Notes: a model not told the origin generated them from the sequence alone. 64,000 nucleotides of DNA from Cephalopachus bancanus (GCA_027257055.1 JAPVLO010000153.1:5146001-5210000), one strand, 5' to 3'; counted from the first letter of the stretch, positions 33,301 to 44,948 are shown. A program made the numbers and translations.

Positions 33301-36300
33301 AATCACAGTGCAGTGGTCCCCAACATTTTTGGCATCAGGGACTGGTTTCATGGAAGATAATTTTCCATGGCTGGGGGCATGGGGTTTGTGCATGCAAACC
33401 TCACTGTTCATGTTAATCTGTATTTGCAGCCGCTCCCCGGCGCTAGCATCACTACCTCAGCCCCACCTCGGATCATCAAGCATTAGAGTTTTATAAGGAG
33501 CCCCAACCTAGATCCCACGCATGCACAATTCTCAATAGGGTTCACACTCCTATGAGAATCTAATGCCCCTGCTGATCTGACAGCAGACAGAACTTTGCTC
33601 ACCGGCTGCTCATCTCCTGCTATGCAGCCTGGTTCCTGGCAGGCCACAGACCAGTACCAGTCCATGACCTGGGGACTAGGGACCCCTGCCAGAGTGGACA
33701 CAAAATTACTGTTCATGGGTTGTGGAATCTGTTGACGTTGGTGTGATTTATCATAGACATTTCAAGGAACATAGGCGAGGCAGCCCAGACTTCCAAGACA
33801 GGCCTGCACTTTCTGCCCACAGACCACCATGCCAGTCGCTTCAGACCCGGGACAGAGATCTCTTCTCTGTACATTATGCTAGACTAGAAAGGGACCAGTG
33901 TCTGGATCCCCTTTGGGATAATCTTGCTTTGTCTGGAGATTGTAGAGTTGATCTTTGTGCTGTTTGTCCCTGTGTCAACTAAAGAACTATCCCACAAGTG
34001 ACAACCATATTGACTTACTTTAGACACCATTTGCAAAATGCACTGAACTGAAGTCTTTTCTTATATTATCATATTAATTTTAACCCAAAGGTAAAGGTGT
34101 GACTACACACATTTTTAAGCTGAGGAAATTGGGATTTACAGGGTCAAACCCCTCCAACATTCATGCTTGTCACCATCTGTACAAGATCTCTTCCTGTCAG
34201 CCCAAGACACTCAGATGTAACCCTTCTGACTGAGTCATAAAGTCAGCAAGGAGAAAAATTAGGCAGTGGAGTTTGGCAAATGCAGTTGTTTTAGAATGAT
34301 GCCCATATCTGATTACCTGCGAGTCTGAGACTCCAGTAAATTCATTCACTGGGGGTAGAAAGTCCCTTCTCATATCTGACCATAGGAGTCTGTCAAACAA
34401 ATTCAAATGATAAATAACATTTTTTTCAACCTCTGTTTTCCTGTCATAATCTCTTTTTCTTGTCCAAACTACTTAGGTCCTCAACATTCCTCTTCCTCCA
34501 CAGATGGTCCCCTGGAAAGGGCTGAGGGAAATAGAGTACAGAAGCCCACTGGGGGTCTGTGGTCTCTCGGGCTGAGAGCAGGATTTGCAGGAAGGAGAAA
34601 GGAGAGGCTTTTTAGCAGGTTCTTTTGGAATCTTCTCCCACCCCCACAACCACCTGCCTCTGATAACACCACAAGGGATTATTTTCCCTAGTGGCTTTTT
34701 GCACACTGCATTTTACGGGATAACGTTCTTGCCCTTCCCTGTTAAGTTTTTTTTATAAGGGCAGAAGCAGAGCTCATGGCGTGTGCTTGTTAGCATGGGG
34801 TGTTTATTACTGACTGTGGAGTGCTTTTAGCTCACACCAGGTGTTCATGGATTAACTAACAAATGAACACCCTGTTGGGTGTTTTCCTGACTTAAAAGCA
34901 GAAGAGTGGACATTTTCCCTCCAGGGGGACCATGTTGTATTAGTATAAAAGTATTAGCATAACTATAATAAAAGTATGGACCACATGCATGGAAATCAGA
35001 ACAAGGCAAGCAGAGCCTGAGTAGCAAGAGGAATATACTGTCTGTCTCTCCCTGAGTGGGGTTTCTGCCTGTTTGTATTCATGGGGTAATTTGCAGTACA
35101 TTTATTAGAAATTTTCTTTGTTAAACTATGGGATAACAGTTTGTGATATAGTATAACTAGTAAGTGTGTGCAATGTTGGTCAGAGTAGGTGGAGATGGTA
35201 AATAAGACAGCATTTTGGTGGGCAAAGTGGCTTTAAAAGTATACCCTGGACTCCTTTTTCCATATTCTGAAGTGCTTTGTATTCTGCTTGGCCTTTTTCT
35301 GTTGCCTTGAGAGAATCCAGAAATGCTTTTTTATAACAACAAAACACTGGTGTTTTTACAACTCAAATACTTTTCAAATAAACCAATGTCATGCCTTATT
35401 GTCAACAAACCACTGGTCATGGAGAGAATGCACTGGTAGCTCTGGAAATGGTCACAATGACTTAGTAAATTGCCTTAGCTGGTGATTGTAGGAAAATAGA
35501 TGCTATGGACCCCTCTTGAGGTTAACCCAAGAGCAGCCTATGATCAGGCCAGTCTACCTAACGCTAGATGAAGTCTCTGTGTCCAAACTAGGAAAACAAG
35601 GATGATCATTACATAATGTAAGATGCATAAGCATTCAGTGTTTAGTGACCTCTGGGCTTTTTTTTTTTTTTTTTAATTAGTTCAAATGAATGGTAAATCA
35701 TCACTTTTGAATAGTAGCAGATAACAAAATTTTTCAGAGAACTAGAACATTCTCACGGACTCATGCTGCACATTTTAGGGGTCCCTGAAGGTCAAATAAG
35801 AGCAAGGTTTAACAGCCCATAGATCAGCTTCAAGAACAAACCTGTGGGGCCCTCATGATCCATTTTGTACCAGTTTGCAGCGGGCAGTTTTAGGCTTGGA
35901 GATATGAGCTGGATATGACCTAAACATACTTGAAGCAGCAATCACAGAAATGAATAAATTAGAGATTTTAAGAAAATGGCAAGTTCAGGGTATGACTTTT
36001 GGGTGATAGAGACTGAGGAGTTATAGCATGCGAACATAGTACTTCCTTTAAGAGGTCATTGGGTCCATCTCTGTTTTTACAGATGTTAATGGTGGTTTAA
36101 GAGTGTCTCACACTAGAATCGGGATGTTTTCAGATGCAGATGCAAGGTCCTTTCTACACATCTTTTCACCTCTCTGAGATAGGGCACAGGATGATGACTA
36201 TTTGAGAGAGGATTTGTGATGATTATTTCAAATGTAGCAGAGACATTGAGCCAAGAGGTAACCAAGAAGGTTGAGTACTGCAAGGTCCTGAAATACCTCC

Positions 36301-39300
36301 TGTGGAGTGTCCTGGGGCCCCTGATGGTGGTGGCTGAGCTGAAGGCTACTAGGCCATCAACCGGAGGTTGTCTTGTCTCTAACAGAGGTGACTGAAAACC
36401 CATGTCTGCCAGCACTTTCGGCCAAGACTTAGACCGTTTGTACCTTAGGGGCTTTAGATCAGGGGAGGGCTCCAGAAACCATGAAGTTGACCTCAGAAGG
36501 GTTAAACGACAAATCAGAGACCGACCCAGGACTGGAATCCAAGACTCTGGCCTCTCCAGCTCTGCAGCGAGAGCCTTGTCATTTGGTGCCAGGGTGAGTT
36601 TGAGGAGCTTCCGGAGACGGGGCCTCTCTGTCTGAATCTGCCACCGCTGCTGGCTGCTGCTTTTCCGGCTTTAACTGGGAAATGGCCAGATCCGCCTTAG
36701 TGTGATATGCAAGAACAGGACACAGGAGAGTTGCCCCTGGTTGGCACGGCCTTTCCCTTTTTGGAGACAATTTACTGTGTTCTGTGGCCCCAGAAGCCTA
36801 GTCTTAGGATCTACTTCATGTATTTAAGTTCATGCTGAATTTTTCAACAGAAAGTGTATTTTTCATTTCCTGTTCTGACTTCGGTAAATATATGCAGGTG
36901 AAACTAGCATCTTACACTTGTTTCAGAGTAAATCACCATATGCCACAAATCTTGAAAAGCTCTGTGGTAGAATGTTTTATTTAAAAACAAAAAGGCAGCA
37001 TGTCGCACCAGAACACGTTTGAGCTTTGAAAGGGAGCCAGTGGAGTCCACATTTACCAGTCACGTGGACTTAAGCGAATATTGGTCTTCTATGAGCCTCA
37101 GCTTCCTGAGCTGTAAAGTGGGGAATAATAATCGATCCCCCTTTACCCTTGCACGGATGTTGTCAGGCTTGAAATTAATGTTGTGTCAGTGTAGGCATCT
37201 ATTCCACTTTTATTTTGGTCATATTTTTAGGTGCTTCAAGGAAGCTGTGATTTAAGGTATAGCTTGATGTGATTTTGTAATATGAAGAATTTTAAAGGTA
37301 AGACCCAGCCATGAGTTCATTTTGTTTTGTTTTGCTTTTGTTTTATTTTTGTTTTTGAGTCAGGGTCTCACTCTGTAGCCCAGGCTGGAATACAGTTGCA
37401 CAGTCACAACTCACCATAGCCTCAACCTCCTGGGCTCAGGCGATCTTTCTGCCTCAGGCTAATATTTCAATATTATGTTTGTATCATATTGAAAGATTAA
37501 AAATAACTTATTCCAGAAATAATGACACTAGTTGGGATTCTTCCTGTGAAGTGTCACTCTTAAACTGACCTTTTCTTTTATATACAATTTTGCATGTGTA
37601 ACTATGTGTAGACACATATATGTATGTATATGTATAAAGAGAGAGAGAGAATGTCTACTTTTCTTTTTTTTTTTGAGTTGGAGTCTCACTCTGTTGCCCA
37701 GACTAGAGTGCAGTGGCCGCACTCGGCCACCGCAGCCTCAACCTGCTGGGTTCCAGCGATCCTTCCCCCTCAGCCTTCCAAGTCGCTGGAACTACAGGTA
37801 CGCACTACCATGCCCGGCTAATTTTTTTATTTATTGTAGAGATGAGGTCTCGCCAAGTTGCCCAGGTGGGTCTCGAACCCACAGGCTTAGGCAATTCACT
37901 CACCTCAGCCTCCCAAGGCTCAGGATTACAGGCTGAGCCACCGAGCCCGGCTACGTCTACTTTTCAAATACTTGGCCCATCGAACGATTTGTACTTTACC
38001 TGCAGTGTAGGTAGGTAAAGAATACTAGATGAAATGTCTCCCGCCTTCAGGGAGTTTTTCATTTTCCTTCTGTCTGTGAACAGGTTTTCATGGGAAGCAC
38101 TATGTGTCAGGACAGACTGCCCTGTACCTCAGCAGACCCCGTGCAGCATTCTGTGGTCTCCCACCCCCATCCAGCCCCATCTCAGAACTGGGCACTACCT
38201 AGAGGTCATTTGGGTTCTGGTTCCCGGTGTACCTTTCACCTGTGTGTCCTTGGCTAGGTAGCAGTTCACCTCTGTAAACCTCAATACATTATCCCTCACC
38301 CTTCCAGACACAGATGGTTGACACTTTACAGTGAGGTAGACAGGCTGTTCCTTCCCAGAGGGCCTACTCCCTAGGCCTACTCTCTGGAGCCCCTGCATCT
38401 ACCCAGTGTGGCTCGGGCCGATCTCAAGCATGGCCTGGAAGACCTTTTCTCTTAGACAGGGGTGCTTTGGGTACTAGGGTCAGGCCTTCTCTTCCCTGGT
38501 GCACTCAGAGCCTCCTAGCTCTTCCTGCATCTTTGGACCCACTCCCATGCTGAGTAGAGTCCTGTCCTCGCTGCTTTTTCCTTCATAGACAACCTTGTGC
38601 TGCCTCCCTGTCGGGCCCACAGGTTGAAGACTTAGGCTGAAGGCCAGTTTAGACTCCTTACCTGTCCATGTGGGGAGGGAGACAACCCAGCTGCGAAAAT
38701 AAAAATTACCCTTTGATTAAAATATAGTTAACCTGTACGGTTTCTAAGAGAAATCTGACATTTTAGAAAAATATTTTGTTCACTGATGCCAGCTTAACCA
38801 AGATAACATTTTGAATTATGTAATTTTTTGTTCAGCTATTAAAGAGAGTACTCAGAGCCCTCGCCATTGTTCCTATAAAAACTCAATTGACTTCACAAAA
38901 TAGTCACTCAGTGCTTTGTTCCTGAGGTGACATTACTATTTTTTCCCCCATAATCAAGGGAGGCAAAGTCCTTGCAGTGAACAGTTTGTTCCCAGCGTCG
39001 TGCCCCAGTACAAGGTTTTGTTTGTTTAAAGAAGACTTTATACAAAAGACACATGAAAGTTAAAATATTTTAAATAGAATAATGCCAAAATATTTGGTTG
39101 CGCTCTGAAGGATGACTTAAATGCATCTGAGCATTTTGATTTTTCAGAAACTTTAGCTTTTAAATGGACATGTTTTCCAAGATATGTCCTCCAAGTGGGT
39201 CTGGGAAATGCGCAGGTGTTTGATCTATTTTTTTTTTAAAGATGCTCCTCTTTTGTGGTTTCCACGTATTTTACTATCAAAGTTAATATTAATGAGAACT

Positions 39301-42300
39301 GTTTTATCTGACATTCTACCAAGTCTTTTATAGAATGGAGAAAGAGATACACCAGTAAGTCTTAACTTAGGGAATGAATACAAACCCAAACCCCTCTTCT
39401 GTCCCCTCAGCTCAGTGAATTCCTGGAAGATTGAGGCACCTGTGGGCTTCTCAGTTGTCTCCAGGAATTTCTTGCCTGGGATAAGTTAGAAGCTTCTGCA
39501 GAATTCTTTTTTTTTTTTTTTTCCTTTTGAGTCGGAGTCTCACTCTGTCGCCCAGGCTGGAGTGCAGTGACACACTCACAGCCACCCCAGCATAGACCTG
39601 CTGGACGCCAGCGATCCTTCTGCCTCAGCCTTCTGAACAGATGGAACTACAGGTGCGCACTACCATGCCCGGCTAATTTTTGGTTTATTGTACAGAAGAG
39701 GTCTCACCAAGTTGCCCGGGCTGGTCTTGATCCTGCAGGCTCAGGCAGTCCACTCGCCTCTGCCTCTCAAAGTGCCAGGATTACAGGCTAAGCCACCAAG
39801 CCGGCCTGCAGAATTCTTAAGGACGGGTTCAATGAGGTTTCCCAGTACCTCTCTGCAGAGTGCATGGCTCCTAACCCCCCTACCCCCCAATGCCTCACAT
39901 TGATAAATTGAGGTTCTGTCTATGAATGAACTCAACTGGCATCCAGAGGCCTCATATTAGAATTTAGTTGGAAAAGACAAGCCTATTGCTCTATGGTTTG
40001 AAAAATACAAGGTTGTTCTTTCCTGGTTTCCAGAATTCATATCTATGTAAAACTTCAAACATAAATATTTGTTGTTTGTCCTATTTTTCAAGAAGATGAA
40101 GTAAAAAAAGAAGAAAAAAAATCCCTTTATCTAAATAGGAGTTGCCTACAGCCTGAACTTGAGAATTATATAATAGTTCCACATTAGCAACAAGCTATGA
40201 GGGAGATTTTCTCATCAAAGGGAGGAGTTCTCATTAGCCACATGCCAGGAAGCCTTTTTTTTTTTTTACTTTTTTTTTAACTTTTTTTTTTTTTTTAATC
40301 AAAGTCTCTCTGTTGCCCAGGCTACAATACAGTGGCACCATCACAGCTCACCACAGCCTTAACCTCCTGAGTTCAGGTGATCCTTCCACCTCAGCCTCTC
40401 AAGTAACTGGGACTATAGGCACACACCATGATGCCTGGCTAATTTTTTTTTTATTTTGTAGAGAAGAGGTCTTGCTATGTTGCTGAGGCTGGTCTCAAAC
40501 TCCTGGGCTCAAGCAGTACTCCTGCCTCAGCCTCCCAAAATGCTAGGATTACTGGGATTACCACTGCGCCTGACCTTAGACTTGTTTATTTATTTGTTAG
40601 TTTGTTTTATTATTTAGTCTGAGTCTCACTCTGTCACCCAGGCTGAAGTGCAGTGGCACACTCACAGCCACCACAGCCTCAACCTGCTGGGCTCAGACAA
40701 TCCTTCTGCCTTAGCCTTCCAAGTAGCTGGAACTATAGATGCATGCCACCACATCTGGCTAGTTTTTGTGATTTATTGTAGAGATGAAGTCTCGCCATGT
40801 TGCTCAGGCTGTTCTCGAACCCCTAAGCTCAGGCAATTATCTTGCCTCTACTTCCCAAAGTGCTGGGATTACAAGCGTAAGCCACTGCGCCTGGCCTAGA
40901 CTATATTTTTTAGAGCAGTTTTAGATTGTCAGCAAAATTGAGAGGAAGGGACAGGGAGTTCCCATACACCCCGTGTCCCCACACATGTGTGGCATCCCAC
41001 ATTATCCACAGCCCCACCAGAGTGGGATGTTTGTTACAATTGAGGAACCTATACTGGCATATCACAATCACCCAAAGTTCATAGTTTACATTGGCATTCA
41101 CCCTTGATGTTGTATATGCTATGGATTTGGACAAATTTACCTGAAGTTCAAATTTAACTGGGCATTCTGTTTTTTATCTGACAAACAAAACCAGTGTAAG
41201 CTGAGCTTCTGTAACGCAAATGTTTTTCCGTTAGCTTGTGTTAAAAAGTTTAGTAATTTTTCATCCTCATTTCTGATTAATTGTTAATCAATCATAACTT
41301 TCTATGTTCCCAGGTACCTAAGTTAATGAGTTATTAAGGAATTTTTGGATAGAGCCCATGGTTTGAGTCCTTTTGTAAAACAAAGAGTCTTTTTTGGGGG
41401 CTGGAATTTGAAGACTCTTTTGTACTTTGATTCATCATCCCTAAAATATCTGTTTTAAAAGTTTGAACTTCTCTACAAGCATAGTTTTTGAAACTGGGCA
41501 AACCTGTATTTATTTCCTCTTTAACAACTTATTACTGAAAGAAATCACAAATAACATAAGCAGTTCATTTTTTAAAAGTGAGTAGTTTGTTTCTTTAAAT
41601 CAGAGTGATTTAAATTGTGTTGCTTTGTTTTTAATGAAAAATTCCGAAAGGAAGTTCAGTTAGAAAGCAATCCAACGGGAAGAACAAATAAGAATGCTCT
41701 TCCACTCTCCCTTGCCCCTTGAAAAGGTGTCACTCCAGGGAGGAGAGCACTTTGGAAGACCCAGGAGGGCCATCAAAGTTCAGGCTGTAAACTTGCAGGG
41801 AGCCAGGGAGGGAAAGTCGGTTTGGAGATGATTCTTCAGTTCTCAGAAGGGCAATGACTGTGCCATTCAGGACAGAGCAGCCAAGTGATGTGGGCTGTTT
41901 ATTTGGGAGCCTTCCATTTCATAATGATGAAGTTCTGGTGTCCCCATGAAAAATTAAGAACTCGTTTCTTCCCCTCCTTAAGTGATTATATTCATTCAAG
42001 CAACCGTTATTAAGGCCTCCATGGACCAGACCCTACTCTAAGCACTGGGGATCCATCCACCAGTGCACAAGACAAAGTTTCTTCCTCCTGGGTTTGACTC
42101 TCTATCAGAGAAGACAGACAATAAATAACAAACTCAAGAAGGAAGCTAGATGGTCTGTTAGAATGTACTAAGGATTATGGTGCCAGGGAGCAGGAGATCT
42201 GAATTAGGATTGTGTTTTAAACAGGCAGATCAGGGTGGGACTTGTTTATAAGTGACATTTGAGCAAAGACTTGAAGGAGATGTGGGAGTTGTCACGGGAT

Positions 42301-44832
42301 GAGGGGGCAATCAGCACAAAGGCCGCAAGTCTCTGGATGTGTTTGAGCTGTGGCTCTCAATCCAGATGATATTGTCCCCACCGGACATTTGCAGTGTCTA
42401 GAGGTGCTTTTGTTTGTCATGACCATGATGGGGGCATGCTGCTGGCCTTCCTGGATAGAGGCCAGGGATACAACTAAATGCCCTACAATTCACAAAACAA
42501 CCGCTCACAACAAGGAATGATGGATCCTGCCCAAAATGTCAGTGGTGTTGAGGTTGAGGAGTCCTGTGTTTGAGGAACAGTAGGAAAAGCAGGGTAGCTG
42601 CAGGGGAGGAAATAATAGGGGAAGGAAAAGAGGAGGCCAGTGGTAATGGAGGCTGGAAGAGAGGCGATGGCCTGGTCAGGTGAGACCTTTAGTGAAAGAT
42701 GGGCTTCTACTTTGACTCCAAGAGAAACAGGGAGTCATTGGAGAGTTTTGAACAGAGTGGGGTATGATCTGAGTTCACATTTTAAGAGTATCCCTCTGGG
42801 TGCTGGGTGGAAAATAGATTGAAGGAGGTTAAGGGTGGAATGAGAAAGGCCAATTCAGGGGCTACTGCAGCCATCCAGGCAAGAGATGATAGGGCTTTCA
42901 GCCAGGGTGGAAGCAGCTATGTGACTTCTGTGCACAGAACCAATCAATGCGAAATTTCAGCTATCAAGCAAGGAAATATTCTAGGGATTCCAGTCTCTAA
43001 TCTATTCATTATCACACATCATACATTATATACACAATTGGCTAGATTTTGTTCTACACACTAGGATACCTAACATGTTTTAACAAATAGGTTAGGTTTA
43101 TGACAAAACAATTTGACATAAGTTCGACACAATGTAATCTTTCTTTGCTTTAACACAGCCTTGGCACAAAACATTTACTCTTGCTAACAACTCTTCTGAA
43201 GTACATTTCTCTAAGCCACTTATAAATCTAGACATACTAAATTATCTAAAAATTAGGTGAGGGGTGCAAAAACGGCTGAATACCTAATAAATATGTATTT
43301 GAATTGCTTTCCTCTTTTAGAAAGAAAAGAGTTATCGAATTGAATTCAGTAGAAAGTTATTGAATTGTCCCAATAGTTATTTTTCTCTTACTCGATTGGC
43401 CAAAGCAAAGGCTAAATACAGCAGAAAGCACCAAGAGATTGCTAATTTGTACTTTTGCCAAAAGTGTTAGACATCTTGGTATCTCCCATCATTCCTCCAT
43501 GCGATTCTTCCAGAGCGTATCTTGGCCTGCTTGCAGCCGGGGAGTGGGAGCTGTGTGGCTGTGGGACAGCCAGCAACAGACTGGATCTCCCCCTCCCCTG
43601 CCCCCTTGCCCCACCCTCAACAACCGGGGCTGTGTCTGTCCACAAACAGCACCTCATTTCATTTATTGTTCAGATAACATTTCAATGCCATCATACTGTA
43701 TCACTGGGCTTTTTTGTTAAAGTCATGCTATTCAGAGGAAGTGGTAAATTAGTCTCTTTGTCAGTGAAATAAAAGCTGTTTTCCATTCCTTAATTTTTTT
43801 AAGGAAGTTTGAAAATATAGTTGTGTTCCTGAGCTCTTCATTCGTTCCATCAGAAAGGTTCTTGTCCCACTCAGCCATGCAAAGTCAGGGTAAATTTCAG
43901 GGACTAGCACTTGGTATTCCAGATGAAAGTAGCAATGTGGGAAGACTTCATCTTTTTTCAGTCTCTAAGACGGTATTTCCTACTCCCTCGTGTTTAAGAG
44001 TCACTACTCTACGTTATGTGGCTAGGTTAGAAAAGTGACCTTAGAGGACCTGCCTATTCACGGTAACCTCTCTATTGACTTGTTAAAAATGGCACATATT
44101 ATTCAAATGAAAAATACACTTGTTAGTTTTCTTCAAGGAAATGTGTCATCACCGCCGACTAAGTCACCTTTTTTCTGTGCATTTCAGGGTCTGTTCTTGG
44201 GGGATTACAGTAGTCACTTAGCTTAACTGGCGGATAGTTTTGCTGTGGGCCCAATTTTGACTGACTTAAGGGGCACTTTGATCTAGAAGACTGTTTGAAA
44301 TGACCATTGTGGTCTCATGTGACATTTTCTGTTTTCTTGTTGAACAGCAAATATGCCAGAGGATTATCCTGATCAGTTTGATGATGTCATGGATTTTATC
44401 CAAGCCACCATTAAAAGACTGAAAAGGTCACCAGATAAACAAATGGCAGTGCTTCCTAGAAGAGAGCGGAATCGACCGGCTGCAGCTGCCAATCTGGAGA
44501 ATTCCAGAGGAAAAGGTCGCAGAGGCCAGAGGGGCAAGAATCGGGGTTGTGTCTTAACTGCAATACATTTAAATGTCACTGACTTGGGTTTTGGCTACGA
44601 AACCAAGGAGGAACTGATTTTTAAGTACTGCAGCGGTTCTTGCGATGCTGCTGAGACAACGTATGACAAAATATTAAAAAACTTATCCAAAAGTAGAAGG
44701 CTGGTGAGTGACAAAGTAGGGCAGGCATGTTGCAGACCCATTGCCTTCGATGACGACCTGTCGTTTTTAGATGACAACCTGGTTTACCATATTCTAAAAA
44801 AGCATTCCGCTAAAAGGTGTGGATGTATCTGA
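24200..44832 (+). CDS. GDNF: Glial cell line-derived neurotrophic factor, complete spliced CDS
   Basis: Join 24200-24350 and 44348-44832: 636 nt, 211 residues plus stop, the same length as human GDNF. GDNF is a secreted, glycosylated, disulphide-linked dimer of the distant TGF-beta group. It binds GFRalpha1 and signals through RET (or NCAM) to support dopaminergic, motor and enteric neurons, kidney budding and spermatogonial stem cells. Signal peptide is about residues 1-19 ([19 protein letters not shown]). The propeptide ends at furin-type RLKR (74-77). The mature 134 residues start SPDKQMAV, with a basic heparin-binding N-terminus. Cystine-knot cysteines are at 118, 145, 149, 178, 179, 208 and 210; C178 corresponds to the interchain cysteine. 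Sequons are NVT (126) and NLS (162). No frameshift or stop is present, so the gene appears functional. Confidence 0.98.
24221..24238 (-). promoter_or_regulatory. Possible non-canonical RE1/NRSE inside signal-peptide coding
   Basis: GCTGTC-TGCC-TGGTGCTG contains both halves of the REST/NRSF element in reverse orientation, with two extra bases between them relative to the canonical site. REST repression of GDNF has been reported, and I recall one site in exon 2. The match to this exact sequence is unverified. Confidence 0.3.
24273..24278 (+). promoter_or_regulatory. GDNF: Alternative internal 5' splice site (short proGDNF isoform)
   Basis: CCG|GTAAGA at 24272/24273 is a strong donor within exon 2, exactly 78 nt before the main donor. 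Joining 24272 to 44348 keeps frame (G+CA = Ala) and removes 26 pro-region residues, giving ...FPLPA-A-NMPEDY. This is the known beta form of proGDNF in mammals, which differs in secretion and sorting. Confidence 0.88.
25000..25271 (+). mobile_element. Alu element
   Basis: Dimer with the GAGCCCGCTGGTTCC left-arm variant and (AAATA)n tail. The target duplication is GACCGGGTTATTCT / GACCAGGTTATTCT (24986-24999 and 25272-25285). Confidence 0.93.
25834..26125 (+). mobile_element. Alu element
   Basis: Dimer with linker ACAATGAATCAAAA and end GACTCCAACTC plus A17. The target duplication is AAAAGTGATTTA on both sides. Confidence 0.94.
26545..26625 (+). mobile_element. MIR fragment
   Basis: TTCAACTAACTGTGACTTTG followed by AGCAAGTTACTTACTTACTT matches the MIR core. 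Short and diverged. Confidence 0.5.
26715..26840. mobile_element. MER5/MER20-like hAT fragment
   Basis: Phrases GAATCACCTGAGAAACTTTA, CTGGACCTCACCCCAGATTC and TGATTTACTTGGTTTGG follow a very common short hAT element. Similar pieces occur near 16190 and 60625. Confidence 0.55.
28145..28275 (+). mobile_element. L2/MIR3-type fragment
   Basis: CATTCAACAAATAGTTAAAT, GCCAGGCACTGACATGCTAG and GTCCCTGCCCTCATGGAATG fit an old mammalian-wide repeat 3' region. Confidence 0.5.
28745..28779. repeat. (TA)n microsatellite
   Basis: Nearly uninterrupted TA units broken by one GC. It is palindromic by nature. Confidence 0.9.
28855..28975 (+). mobile_element. MIR fragment
   Basis: GTCATCCGTAAAGTTGGGAT, AATAGTACACCTGCCTCATG and GATTAAATGAGATACTGATA follow the MIR 3' half. 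Confidence 0.65.
29873..30197 (+). mobile_element. Alu element with unusual 5' flank
   Basis: Full dimer (GCCGGGCTCTGTGGCTC to GACTCCAACTCAAAA) with a long (AAATA)n tail. The 18-bp direct repeat AGAGAAATCTATTTAAGG (29819-29836 and 30198-30215) is separated from the Alu start by 36 extra bases. Confidence 0.9.
31880..32037 (-). mobile_element. L1 fragment, interrupted (part 1)
   Basis: ATGAATACCCATATACCCTT and TTTTAGCATTTTGCCTC-like text is antisense old L1. It continues after the mariner insertion at 32040-32608. Confidence 0.6.
32040..32608 (-). mobile_element. Internally deleted mariner-type transposon (copy C)
   Basis: Flanked by TA (32038-32039 and 32609-32610), with ends GAGGGAATCCC and GGGGTCCCCCTTATC. 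The complement carries the transposase C-terminal end (TTCAAAGTACTCTCCATTTG) and the same deletion as copies A and B. It interrupts an older L1. Confidence 0.82.
32625..32965 (-). mobile_element. L1 fragment, interrupted (part 2)
   Basis: CATTCAAATTTCCTCAACTG, CAATAGTGTCCTTTATG and AATTCCCTTTGACTGTCTGG are antisense old L1 sequence resuming after the mariner element. Confidence 0.6.
33311..33688 (+). mobile_element. MER1-like hAT-Charlie element, complete
   Basis: It starts CAGTGGTCCCCAACATTTTT and ends GGGACTAGGGACCCCTG, so the termini are inverted. An 8-bp target duplication remains as TCACAGTG / CCAGAGTG (6 of 8). Internal text matches MER1 (GGACTGGTTTCATGGAAGAT, TCAATAGGGTTCACACTCC). Confidence 0.85.
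37025..37200 (+). mobile_element. MIR fragment
   Basis: GAGCCTCAGCTTCCTGAGCT and GTAAAGTGGGGAATAATAAT follow the MIR core. Diverged. Confidence 0.6.
37320..37462 (-). mobile_element. Alu monomer, antisense (FRAM/FLAM-like)
   Basis: A T-rich (TTTTG)n run, then one Alu arm from GAGTCAGGGTCTCACTCTG to GATCTTTCTGCCTCAGG. Only a single arm is present, and the older sequence suggests an early monomer or truncated dimer. Confidence 0.78.
37664..37954 (-). mobile_element. Alu element, antisense
   Basis: Full dimer. The target duplication is GTCTACTTTTC (37653-37663 and 37955-37965). On the sense strand the left arm reads GTGGGTTCGAGACCCAC, a perfect 5-bp stem around a 7-nt loop. Overlapping open frames are Alu-derived. 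Confidence 0.94.
39510..39805 (-). mobile_element. Alu element, antisense
   Basis: Full dimer with T-run. The target duplication is CTGCAGAATTCTT on both sides (ending 39508, restarting 39806). Confidence 0.93.
40253..40577 (-). mobile_element. Older Alu element, antisense
   Basis: Dimer preceded by several T-runs (40255-40295). It carries the older left-arm text CTCCTGGGCTCAAGCAGTAC, without the CCCGCGGG variant. Confidence 0.9.
40600..40897 (-). mobile_element. Alu element, antisense
   Basis: Full dimer from GAGTCTCACTCTGTCACCC to CACTGCGCCTGGCC, immediately after the preceding antisense Alu. Confidence 0.92.
40903..41150 (-). mobile_element. L1 fragment, antisense
   Basis: GAGCAGTTTTAGATTGTCAG, CACACATGTGTGGCATCCCA and ACCCAAAGTTCATAGTTTAC are familiar antisense text of old L1. 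Confidence 0.65.
41990..42150 (+). mobile_element. L2/MIR3-type fragment
   Basis: CTACTCTAAGCACTGGGGAT, CCAGTGCACAAGACAAAGTT and ACAGACAATAAATAACAAAC follow an old mammalian-wide repeat. Confidence 0.5.
42350..42570 (-). mobile_element. MER5A-like hAT fragment
   Basis: GGATAGAGGCCAGGGATACA followed by ACTAAATGCCCTACAATTC is the reverse complement of the MER5A core. Confidence 0.7.
44348..44832 (+). CDS. GDNF: GDNF coding exon 3 (coding part)
   Basis: It starts after TTGTTGAACAG with CA AAT ATG and encodes residues 51-211, ending KRCGCI-TGA (stop 44830-44832). It contains the end of the propeptide, RLKR cleavage site, basic segment [12 protein letters not shown] and the whole cystine-knot domain. 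Compared with human GDNF as I remember it, changes are mostly conservative (several Arg to Lys, RERNRP for RERNRQ, GFGYET for GLGYET). No cysteine or glycosylation site is affected. Confidence 0.97.
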
Positions 44833-44948
44833 CTCCGGCTCCAGAGACTGCTGTGTATTGCATTCCTGCTACAGTGCAAAGAAGGGACCAAGGTTCCCAG
44901 GAAATGTTTGCTCAGAATGGAAGATGAGGACCAAGGAGGCAGAGGTTA

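Larger units (their letters stand above)
24351..44347 (+). other. GDNF: GDNF intron 2
   Basis: About 20.0 kb, from GTAAGAAC to the acceptor TTTTCTTGTTGAACAG (ending 44347). It is rich in Alu copies: sense near 25.0, 25.8 and 29.9 kb, antisense near 37.4, 37.7, 39.5, 40.3 and 40.6 kb. It also holds a mariner element inside an L1 and several hAT, MIR and L2 fragments. Stretches 26850-28140, 28980-29870, 30220-31880, 33700-37000, 38300-39500 and 42580-44340 contain nothing I can assign. They may hold enhancers, but conservation cannot be judged here. No second gene is supported on either strand. Confidence 0.9.

Noticed and set aside
37604..38018. Overlapping 65-110 codon frames
   Set aside because: Translated antisense Alu, as shown by the target duplication around 37664-37954.
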